Assembly: GCA_937875275.1 (NCBI GenBank) | Contig: CALNCC010000034.1 | Coordinates: 1-16,010 of the forward strand | Length of the DNA stretch: 16,010 nucleotides | Direction: 5' to 3' | Source: an uncultured Dysgonomonas sp. | GTDB taxonomy: Bacteria > Bacteroidota > Bacteroidia > Bacteroidales > Dysgonomonadaceae | In this document: positions 1 through 5,411 of the stretch, in pieces | How positions within the stretch are numbered: the stretch's first letter is position 1 | Layout: every line of letters begins with the position of its first letter | Program-made: the position numbers and the translations under genes | Notes under the pieces: generated by a model | Told to the model about the DNA's origin: nothing | The model's input: only the letters and a program-made list of their open reading frames with translations | Database searches by the model: none

Positions 1-1
1 G

Positions 2-250
2 AAAGAAATCGGTACTGTGTGCGGGATTGAGAAACGATTAAGCTTCCACCTAGCACGTCACACATTTGCGAGTACAACCACTTTAGCTAAAGGTGTTTCT
101 ATTGAAGCTGTGTCTAAAATGCTAGGGCACACGAATATTCGTACAACTCAAATTTATGCGCGAGTTACCGAAAACCTGATAAGTAACGAAATGAACACAC
201 TTTCGACCAAATTGAAAGCCAATAATATTCAATTATCAAAAGCTAAATAA
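2..250 (+). CDS. Tyrosine recombinase/integrase, C-terminal part (5' end outside window)
   Basis: The frame is open from base 2, so the gene starts left of the window. The 82 visible residues are the C-terminal half of a tyrosine recombinase catalytic domain. They contain the box II H-x-x-R motif (HLARH, near codon 19) and the LGHTNIRTTQIYARV segment with the conserved His and the nucleophilic Tyr, followed by a short tail. Such enzymes cut and rejoin DNA through a 3'-phosphotyrosine bond and drive integration of conjugative elements or inversion of promoter/gene cassettes in Bacteroidetes. The catalytic C-terminus looks intact; the N-terminal core-binding domain cannot be judged. Two phage-type DNA-binding genes follow on the same strand after a 35-nt gap. 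Whether it mobilised this island or serves a local inversion locus cannot be told from here. Confidence 0.9.
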   Translation, partial: KEIGTVCGIEKRLSFHLARHTFASTTTLAKGVSIEAVSKMLGHTNIRTTQIYARVTENLISNEMNTLSTKLKANNIQLSKAK

Positions 251-285
251 ATATAGAGGAATATAAAACCATCAAAAATAATCAT

Positions 286-702
286 ATGGAAACAGGATAT
301 ATAAAATTCACAGATATAGATACCAACAAACCGACCATTGAAGTGAAAATCGTTGATGGTACAGTTTGGATGACAGTAAACGAGATTGCTAATTTGTTTG
401 GGGTATATTCCCCAACAATAAGTAAACATCTCAAAAATATTTTCAAGTATAATTTATTGAGAGAAAGTGATGTTACGAAAGAATATAGATATACGAAAGA
501 TGGCGGAGAGTATATTCGTACATATTACAACCTTGAAACAATTATATTTTTGAGTTTTCATATTCAATCACTTTATACCAACTGTTTTCGAAAATGGGTC
601 TTGAATGCTTTTCAGGAATATCGTCAAAAACAGAAAAGCCATGAAGTTATTGTGATATTCAATACAAGTACAAAACAACATTCACTTAAAACATTGAATT
701 AA
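286..702 (+). CDS. RhuM-family-like protein, short form
   Basis: This 138-aa protein resembles the N-terminal domain of the virulence RhuM family. It has a strand-rich start, then TVWMTVNEIANLFGV and TISKHLKNIF, a helix-turn-helix-like 'is this component used' segment. SDVTKEYRYTKDGGEY, YYNLETIIFLSF and FRKWVLNAFQEY follow, in the family order. Known RhuM proteins are usually over 300 aa; this one stops shortly after the conserved domain with a low-complexity tail, so it is either a natural short form or a 3'-truncated copy. The function of the family is unknown; members often sit in type I restriction loci and genomic islands in Bacteroidetes. The stop codon is one base from the ATG of the following ORF6N gene, which suggests an operon. 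The start at 286 is the first ATG ahead of the conserved domain and leaves a 35-nt gap after the integrase. Confidence 0.75.
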   Translation: METGYIKFTDIDTNKPTIEVKIVDGTVWMTVNEIANLFGVYSPTISKHLKNIFKYNLLRESDVTKEYRYTKDGGEYIRTYYNLETIIFLSFHIQSLYTNCFRKWVLNAFQEYRQKQKSHEVIVIFNTSTKQHSLKTLN

Positions 703-703
703 T

Positions 704-1204
704 ATGGAATTAGAAGTAATACAGAATCGAATATATGAAATAAGGGGATATAAAGTTATCCTTGATAAGGATTTAGCTGAACTATATGAAGTAACAACTA
801 GCAACTTGAATAAGGCTGTAAAACGGAATCTTGATCGTTTTCCCGAAGATTTTATGTTCCAATTGAATAATAAAGAATTTGACTTGATATTCCAAAATGG
901 AACATCAAGTTGGGGAGGAACAAGAAAGCTACCTTATGCTTTTACAGAACATGGAATTGCAATGTTAGCAGGATTATTAAATAGTCAGAAAGCAATTTCT
1001 GTTAATATCCAAATAGTCAGAGCTTTTATTATGCTTCGTCAATATGCTTTGGGGTATGCTGAGCTAAATCAAAAATTAGAAAACTTCATGTTAGAAACGA
1101 ATCTGCAATTCAATGATATTTACCAAGCATTAACAGAATTAGCCAGTCAGAAGGGACAAGATACAAAATCAAGGAAAAGGGTTGGTTATGTAAGAGATGA
1201 ATAG
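704..1204 (+). CDS. ORF6N domain DNA-binding protein (phage/element type)
   Basis: This 166-aa protein carries an ORF6N domain (PF10543) at about residues 5-92. The visible hallmarks are IYEIRGYKVILDKDLAELY, NLNKAVKRNLDRFPEDFMF, a Lys-rich loop before LPYAFTEHGIAMLAGLL, and IVRAFIMLRQY. The domain is related to KilA-N and is found in phage antirepressor-like and island-borne proteins. A helical, probably coiled-coil stretch follows (LNQKLENFMLETNLQFNDI) and then a basic tail. The length matches common Bacteroidetes ORF6N proteins, so it appears intact. It starts one base after the RhuM-like stop and ends 26 bases before a strong terminator, giving an integrase - RhuM-like - ORF6N unit. A role in regulating the element or an adjacent locus is inference. 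Confidence 0.88.
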   Translation: MELEVIQNRIYEIRGYKVILDKDLAELYEVTTSNLNKAVKRNLDRFPEDFMFQLNNKEFDLIFQNGTSSWGGTRKLPYAFTEHGIAMLAGLLNSQKAISVNIQIVRAFIMLRQYALGYAELNQKLENFMLETNLQFNDIYQALTELASQKGQDTKSRKRVGYVRDE

Positions 1205-1230
1205 ACATTATAGTTTCGACTTAATTAATG

Positions 1231-1258
1231 GGGTAAAAGTATTCTTTTACCCTTTTTT
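1231..1258 (+). terminator. Rho-independent terminator after the ORF6N gene
   Basis: A perfect 9-bp stem (GGGTAAAAG at 1231-1239, CTTTTACCC at 1244-1252) with a 4-nt loop is followed directly by six T (1253-1258). It lies 26 nt past the ORF6N stop and closes the plus-strand unit. Confidence 0.9.
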
Positions 1259-1809
1259 ATGCCGTCACTTTTTATCATCTGATAACAAAGGTCTATTTCA
1301 AGAATAAAACGCCAATATCAAGCCTTTCAGGTTTTATCGGCAATCTCCACCCGTTGGGTAGTATTCCCTCAAAAATATGGTCTATTTTATTCTTTTCACA
1401 GGGAAGGTGTTTATCAGTTGAAAAAAGAAATAATATTCAATGAAGTTGTAGATATATACTTCATTCAGCCACTCACCCATTACTGAACTATAATATTCAA
1501 CCTGTAATTTATTTGTTCCTTTCTTGATGAGTTATGTCTTGACCTCATGACTTAGTGAAGTCATTCATTCATGAAGCCATGAAGTCAGTATTTATTGGTT
1601 GGGTATCAGTCAAGAGCTAACTTATTCACTACATACTTCATAGCTGAAGTAAATACATCAATAATTAGTGAATATTTTAATGAATAAATCCAGTTATGAA
1701 TTCACAAAAAGGGATGTCAGGATAGCCAAGAAAATTAACTGTCATCCAATGACATCTGCTGTCACCATTTGTCTGAAAACCTCATCATAACCTTTCAATT
1801 AACAGACGC
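1259..1809. other. Non-coding, repeat-rich AT-rich region
   Basis: No convincing gene is visible on either strand. The stretch holds many short inverted and direct repeats built on TGAAGT/ACTTCA, described separately, and a TGTCAT-cca-ATGACA palindrome at 1740-1754. Its position just upstream of a mobilization gene suggests an oriT/regulatory region of a mobilizable or conjugative element; this is inference. Confidence 0.5.
1431..1651. repeat. Cluster of TGAAGT/ACTTCA inverted repeats and short direct repeats
   Basis: Directly seen: TAATATTCAA twice (1431-1440, 1491-1500, exactly 60 bp apart); TGAAGT...ACTTCA (1441-1446/1458-1463); TGACTT-agtg-AAGTCA (1548-1553/1558-1563); CATGAAG twice (1570-1576, 1578-1584); TACTTCA-tagc-TGAAGTA (1634-1640/1645-1651). 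The recurrence of one hexamer in both orientations points to multiple sites for one protein, such as a relaxosome or regulatory protein. Confidence 0.6.
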
Positions 1810-1817
1810 TACCTTTG
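1810..1817 (+). promoter_or_regulatory. Bacteroidetes -7 box (TACCTTTG) upstream of the mob gene
   Basis: TACCTTTG fits the Bacteroidetes sigma-ABfr -7 consensus TAnnTTTG. No TTG is found at 19-21 nt upstream, so the promoter is partial. Transcription from here would give a leader of about 190 nt, containing the hairpins at 1854-1947, before the ATG at 2011. Confidence 0.5.
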
Positions 1818-1853
1818 TCGTGTAATGATAATCTCTCAAATAAACTTTAAGGC

Positions 1854-1947
1854 AATCCATCGGAGGATGGATTTTGGTATTCGTCAGAATACAGCAAGGT
1901 ATGTTTTGAAGCACTTGAAATAAATTTCCGTGCCTCAAAACCCTTGC
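1854..1947. other. Three consecutive hairpins, candidate oriT/nic region or leader structure
   Basis: Seen directly: AATCCATC/GATGGATT (1854-1861/1866-1873, loop GGAG); GTATTC/GAATAC (1877-1882/1887-1892, loop GTCA); and a long imperfect stem pairing GCAAGG, GTTTTGA and GCAC (1894-1899, 1903-1909, 1911-1914) with GTGC, TCAAAAC and CCTTGC (1930-1933, 1935-1941, 1942-1947). The last has 17 pairs, one 3-nt bulge, one mismatch and a 15-nt loop. The location immediately upstream of a mobilization accessory gene is typical for an origin of transfer; a transcript-level attenuator is the alternative. Confidence 0.5.
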
Positions 1948-2010
1948 CCTTTCAGGGGGAGAAAATCACTCCGAAGTCGTAATTTTTATGTATTAAATCT
2001 TTTAGTCGTT

Positions 2011-2211
2011 ATGGAAACAAATAATCAATCAGGTAGAAGAAAGGGTGGTCGCAATCTCAAGAATGATCCGGCAATACATCGTTATGTTATCTATTTGAAC
2101 AACGTTGACAATGCACGTTTTCTTGCTTTATACGATAAGTCATGCATGAGTGTTAGGCTTTGCGAAGGGTTCCGTCTATTTTTTCATAAGCGAACTTTAC
2201 CACGCCCTTAG
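2011..2211 (+). pseudogene. Mobilization accessory protein (MobA/BmgB-like), truncated and fused to foreign sequence
   Basis: From the ATG at 2011 the product begins METNNQSGRRKGGRNLKNDP and continues through IHRYVIYLNNVDNARFLALY. This is the N-terminus of the ribbon-helix-helix-like relaxosome accessory proteins carried by Bacteroides mobilizable and conjugative elements, which normally run to about 120-140 aa. The similarity stops after about 48 codons (..SCMSV, near 2155). The remaining 18 residues are read antisense through the SH3-barrel gene on the other strand and have no family character. The GTG at 1930 would lengthen the frame, but it lies within the hairpin region and adds sequence unlike this family, so it is not used. 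The relaxase gene that should follow is absent. The product is presumably non-functional. Confidence 0.7.
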
Positions 2212-2344
2212 ACATTTCCCGTTTTAGTCGATACAACGCCCACGCTTTGGCTAGGCATACAGCAAATGTTTTCCCCGTTTTTTTTACCATTTCCCACGCT
2301 TGGCGGAATACCTTTGTTCTGAATGTGTAATTAGTCGTTTTCAT
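2153..2344 (-). pseudogene. SH3 beta-barrel fold protein (DUF2693/WYL_2-like), 3'-truncated
   Basis: The 63-aa product starts MKTTNYTFRTKVFRQAWEMV, continues KKTGKTFAVCLAKAWALYRLK and ends VKFAYEKIDGTLRKA. This matches the start of the SH3-barrel fold family (PF10902) common on Bacteroidetes mobile elements: a helical lead and then the first strands of the barrel (VKFxYxKxDGTLRxA). Full-length members continue through several more strands. Here the frame hits a stop supplied by the mobilization-gene sequence on the other side of the break, so the barrel is incomplete. It lies 20 nt downstream of the 71-aa gene on the same strand and probably belonged to one minus-strand operon with it. Molecular function of the family is unknown. 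Confidence 0.65.
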
Positions 2345-2364
2345 AATCCGTATATTTATTGGTC

Positions 2365-2580
2365 TTAATATCTATCGAACATAATCATATCTCTATAAGC
2401 CTTTTCCTCTGCTATCTCCTCGTCTGTTATTTCAGATACGGAGTCTTGCCAATAGTCTAAAATGTATTGTAATGCTTCCGCTTTGCTCTCTACGTTATAG
2501 AAGTCTATAGCCTCGATTTCTGTCATAGCTCCGTAAGCTATTAACTCCTCTTCTAGTGTTTGAAAATTTAACGTTATCAT
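2365..2580 (-). CDS. Small acidic hypothetical protein (71 aa)
   Basis: The product is 71 aa and strongly acidic, rich in Glu and Asp. It has no Cys, no signal peptide and no membrane segment, and is probably mostly helical (TLEEELIAYG, SKAEALQYILDYW, ITDEEIAEEKAYRDMIMF). No characterised family is recognised; it resembles the short acidic proteins that lie among PcfK/PcfJ and SH3-barrel genes on Bacteroidetes elements. It is followed after 20 nt by the truncated SH3-barrel gene on the same strand. No Shine-Dalgarno is visible before the ATG, as usual in this phylum. It is intact as an ORF, but its surroundings are decayed. Confidence 0.6.
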   Translation of the reverse strand: MITLNFQTLEEELIAYGAMTEIEAIDFYNVESKAEALQYILDYWQDSVSEITDEEIAEEKAYRDMIMFDRY

Positions 2581-2603
2581 TACATATTTCGTTTAACCCA
2601 ACT

Positions 2604-3133
2604 ATGATTCATCACAATGGACGTAGCATTGAACATTACAGACCTAAAGGCTCTTATTATCAATCGTCAAAAAAAAGGAACATAGACCTGGTTATTATTG
2701 GTTATCCTATAGTTTACAAAATCTTTTTCTTGCTTGTATTACCTGTAATACAAATAAAGGAAGTTATTTTCCTCTATTGCTCCACACTTCACGATGTATG
2801 AGCCACATTGGTGATATTAGTAAAGAAGACCCGCTTATTATTAACCCAGCAGAGATGGAGCCCAATAACCACATCTATTTTGTTAAAGAAGTTATTAGAG
2901 CTAAAACGAAGAAAGGAAAAATAACAATAAAACACCTTGATTTGAATAGACAATCATTAATTGAAGACAGAAAAAAAACTCTTGAAAGTTTAACTCTTTT
3001 AAAAAGAGGGATAACAAGATTGAGTGGACAGAAAAAAATAAAAGCTGGTCTAAATTTATCTTTAAGACTATCAGAGGCTAAAGGAGGAAAAGGAGCATTC
3101 TCAAAAATGATTGTTGATAATTTTAACTTGTAA
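2604..3133 (+). pseudogene. HNH endonuclease (TIGR02646/PtuB-like) remnant, 5'-truncated and frameshifted
   Basis: Two frames together spell one family. In the first (2604 to about 2675), GRSIEHYRPKGSYYQ carries the EHYRPKG motif. After a -1 shift in the A8 run at 2669-2676, the second frame reads PGYYWLSYSLQNLFLACITC, NTNKGSYFPL, DISKEDPLIINPAE, HIYF and KKGKITIKHLDLNRQSLIED, ending at 3133. This is the order of the HNH nucleases of the retron/Septu PtuB type: H, then CxxC, FPL, PLIINP, and the ATIEILxLNR-like region. The N-terminal ~50-100 residues with the first Cys pair are missing; upstream sequence is the antisense of the 71-aa gene. No partner ATPase (PtuA) or retron is present. It is most likely a dead fragment; a programmed -1 slip at A-AAA-AAA is possible but would not restore the lost N-terminus. 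Confidence 0.8.
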
Positions 3134-3207
3134 ACACATAGTCTGTGTTTTTCTGGTTTTGCTTCTTTTTTCGCACAGGCTCATGAAAAGAAGCGGACAA
3201 TAATACC

Positions 3208-3384
3208 TTACTGCTCGTTAATTCGGAGTTTAGAAATATGCCAGATGTTACTATAATTTGTGCCGATTAGGTTAAATATGCCACCTTCGCAACAATCTTG
3301 AACAAATTTCTTGGCTTCCAAAATTGATTTGAATTCTCCCAATTTTCGGAAGCCAACAAATAAGATGTAAATATTTTCTTTCAT
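3208..3384 (-). CDS. Small hypothetical protein (58 aa), coupled to the PcfJ-like remnant
   Basis: The 58-aa product begins MKENIYILFVGFRKLGEF and continues through an EAKKFVQDCC segment to HISKLRINEQ. It is predicted alpha/beta, soluble, with an adjacent Cys pair. Its ATG overlaps the stop of the upstream PcfJ-like frame by one base (TAATG), a typical translational-coupling arrangement, which argues that it is a real gene of the same element operon. No family is recognised. The IFNLIGTNYSNIWHI region suggests a small compact domain. Function unknown. Confidence 0.55.
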   Translation of the reverse strand: MKENIYILFVGFRKLGEFKSILEAKKFVQDCCEGGIFNLIGTNYSNIWHISKLRINEQ

Positions 3385-3641
3385 TATGCTACTAATCTGT
3401 TTTCAATGAGCGATATATTTTGTTCTACAAGTTGAATTATCTTGTTGTGGTGCTTGGTATTCTTATTACATACTCCACGGCTTTGGATAACTTTGAGTTG
3501 AGATATAGATACCTCAATTGTTTCGATGCGTTTGCCGTCAATACAAGCCGAAAGTATCAGCGAATCGGCTTTACAACGTTGGATGAATACAGATGAGGCA
3601 GTCGAACCTGTTGAGCCTACTCTGACTGTTTTGGATGCAGC
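3384..3641 (-). pseudogene. PcfJ-like protein, C-terminal remnant
   Basis: An open minus-strand frame of 85 codons with no suitable start ends in TAA at 3384. From about residue 18 it reads VFIQRCKADSLILSACIDGK, RIETIEVSISQLKVIQSRGV, CNKNTKHHNKIIQLV and NISLIENR. This pattern of strands followed by V(I)QxRGxCNKN and a C-terminal helix is the end of PcfJ-family proteins, encoded beside PcfK on conjugative elements. Full-length PcfJ is several hundred residues, so most of the gene is gone. The reading frame is closed by TAG at 3642-3644. The first ~17 residues (AASKTVRVGSTG...) may be family sequence or junction sequence. It overlaps the 58-aa gene by one base. Confidence 0.6.
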
Positions 3642-3698
3642 CTAAAAATGCTGAAATTATACGCCCCCTTTGCCAACCAATTTTATATAGAAAGGGAA

Positions 3699-3753
3699 GA
3701 ACCCTAAAAAATGCCCCATCAAATCGAGGGGACACTTTTAGGGTTCATTTTTT
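3699..3753 (+). terminator. Large hairpin with T-tract at the island/guaA boundary
   Basis: An 11-bp perfect stem (GAACCCTAAAA at 3699-3709, TTTTAGGGTTC at 3736-3746) encloses an inner CCCC/GGGG pairing (3714-3717/3728-3731), with six T at 3748-3753. The T-tract favours termination of plus-strand transcripts. It lies about 60 nt beyond the guaA stop and could also stop guaA read-through, although on that strand no T-tract follows the stem. Confidence 0.7.
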
Positions 3754-3813
3754 ACATCTTGGTTGAAAACGTTAAGTTTATATCTTCAACACATCATCCC
3801 GAACAGATTGAGA

Positions 3814-5334
3814 TTACTCCCACTCGATGGTTGCAGGTGGCTTAGACGAGATGTCGTAGACAACGCGGTTTACACCTTTCACCTTGTTGATTATTTCGTT
3901 CGACACCTTAGCCAAAAAATCGTACGGAAGGTGTGCCCAATCGGCTGTCATGGCGTCGGTAGATGTTACTGCGCGCAACACGACAGTGTTTTCGTATGTG
4001 CGTTCATCGCCCATTACTCCTACCGATTTGATGGGGAGAAGTATTGTGCCTGCCTGCCATACCTGATCATATAGTTTGTATTCACGAAGCATTCCGATAT
4101 AAATATCATCCGCATTCTGAAGCACCTCTACCTTCTGTGCTGTAATATCGCCCAGAATACGTATTCCCAGTCCCGGTCCCGGGAACGGATGTCTCTTGAT
4201 CAGATGATCTTGCATACCTAACTCTAACCCTACACGACGCACTTCGTCTTTGAATAGCAGACGAAGCGGCTCTACAAGCTTGAGCTTCATTGTTTCGGGA
4301 AGCCCACCCACATTATGATGCGATTTGATCACATGTCCTGTTATAGACAGAGACTCGATGATGTCGGGATAGATAGTTCCTTGCCCCAACCATTTTATAT
4401 CTTTCAGTTTGTGCGCTTCTTCGTCGAAAACGTCGATAAAGCCTTTACCTATGATTTTGCGTTTTGTTTCAGGATCGGTTACCCCGGCCAAGGCGTTGTA
4501 GAAGCGATCTTTTGCATTCACTCCGATAACGTTCAACCCGAGATGTTCGTAATCTTTCAATACGTTCTCAAACTCATTTTTGCGAAGCAATCCATGATCT
4601 ACGAATACACAGGTAAGGTTTTTGCCGATTGCACGGTTCAGCAACACGGCAGTAACCGAAGAATCAACCCCTCCGGATAGTGCTAATATTACCTTATCAT
4701 CGCCAATAGTCTTTTTCAGATCAGCAACCGTAGCTTCGATAAATGATGCCGGCGACCAGTCTCTCTTGCATTCGCAAATGTTGAGAAAGTTGCTTAGCAT
4801 ACGTGTCCCATCGAGCGTATGGGTAACTTCGGGATGAAATTGCACGCCCCATGTCTGCTCTCCGTCTACTTTATATGCTCCCACCTTTACGTCAGAGGTG
4901 CTGGCTATTATTTCGAACTCTTCGGGCAACACTGTTATGGTGTCCCCGTGAGACATCCAAACCTGAGATCCGATGCCGATGCCGTCAAACAGAGGATCAG
5001 TAGTATCGATCTCCGATAGATTGGCTCTTCCGTATTCCCTCGAATTTCCTTTTTCCACTTTTCCCGCAGATGAATATGCGAGGTATTGAGCGCCGTAACA
5101 AATTCCTAATACAGGATATTTCTTTCTGATCTGATCGAGTGCCGGCTTGAAAGCATCAGCATCGTTCACTGAGAAAGGACTTCCCGACAGGATAACTCCT
5201 TTTACTGATTCGTCTCCGAACGGAAATTTGTTGTAAGGCACTATTTCGCAGTACGTATTCAGTTCTCTTACCCGTCTTCCGATAAGCTGGGTAGTCTGAG
5301 AGCCAAAATCAAGGATAATGATTTTTTCGTGCAT
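3814..5334 (-). CDS. guaA: GMP synthase (glutamine-hydrolysing)
   Basis: GuaA converts XMP, ATP and glutamine to GMP, AMP, PPi and glutamate, the last step of de novo guanine nucleotide synthesis. The 506-aa length is typical. The N-terminal class I glutaminase domain (about 1-190) has the nucleophile Cys79 in GICYGAQ and the His167/Glu169 pair in FHPEV. The N-type ATP-pyrophosphatase domain (about 195-390) has the P-loop SGGVDSS at 220-226. The C-terminal dimerisation domain carries the GPGLGIRILG region and ends in the characteristic PPATIEWE. All key residues are present. It is transcribed separately from the upstream transglycosylase gene (77-nt gap with its own -7 box). The 3' end borders the mobile-element region; guaA 3' ends are known integration targets in other bacteria. 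Confidence 0.98.
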   Translation of the reverse strand: MHEKIIILDFGSQTTQLIGRRVRELNTYCEIVPYNKFPFGDESVKGVILSGSPFSVNDADAFKPALDQIRKKYPVLGICYGAQYLAYSSAGKVEKGNSREYGRANLSEIDTTDPLFDGIGIGSQVWMSHGDTITVLPEEFEIIASTSDVKVGAYKVDGEQTWGVQFHPEVTHTLDGTRMLSNFLNICECKRDWSPASFIEATVADLKKTIGDDKVILALSGGVDSSVTAVLLNRAIGKNLTCVFVDHGLLRKNEFENVLKDYEHLGLNVIGVNAKDRFYNALAGVTDPETKRKIIGKGFIDVFDEEAHKLKDIKWLGQGTIYPDIIESLSITGHVIKSHHNVGGLPETMKLKLVEPLRLLFKDEVRRVGLELGMQDHLIKRHPFPGPGLGIRILGDITAQKVEVLQNADDIYIGMLREYKLYDQVWQAGTILLPIKSVGVMGDERTYENTVVLRAVTSTDAMTADWAHLPYDFLAKVSNEIINKVKGVNRVVYDISSKPPATIEWE

Positions 5335-5369
5335 ATAATTAATAAGTTGGATATATTTATTTTGAACGA

Positions 5370-5377
5370 CAAAGATA
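5370..5377 (-). promoter_or_regulatory. guaA promoter -7 box (TATCTTTG)
   Basis: Minus-strand TATCTTTG matches the Bacteroidetes -7 consensus TAnnTTTG exactly and lies 35 nt before the guaA ATG. No TTG is found at the usual 19-21 nt upstream; the nearest TTTTG is 26 nt away. Confidence 0.6.
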
Positions 5378-5411
5378 AGTCATTTTTTACTTAATTGTGG
5401 TCTCAAAACCC

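Noticed and set aside
1259..1810. CRISPR array
   Set aside because: The repeats are 6-10 bp, irregularly spaced and in both orientations, without uniform spacers or cas genes.
1930..2010. GTG start extending the mobilization-type gene by 27 codons
   Set aside because: The extension overlaps the long hairpin and reads unlike the family; the ATG at 2011 directly begins the familiar KGGR-containing N-terminus.
2669..2678. Programmed -1 frameshift in the HNH gene (A-AAA-AAA-G)
   Set aside because: The site is slippery, but the upstream frame lacks the family's N-terminal region and no stimulatory hairpin stands out, so decay is the simpler reading.
3814..5334. Disruption of guaA by the adjacent element
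   Set aside because: The reading frame is full length and ends in the normal PPATIEWE; all glutaminase and pyrophosphatase motifs are present.
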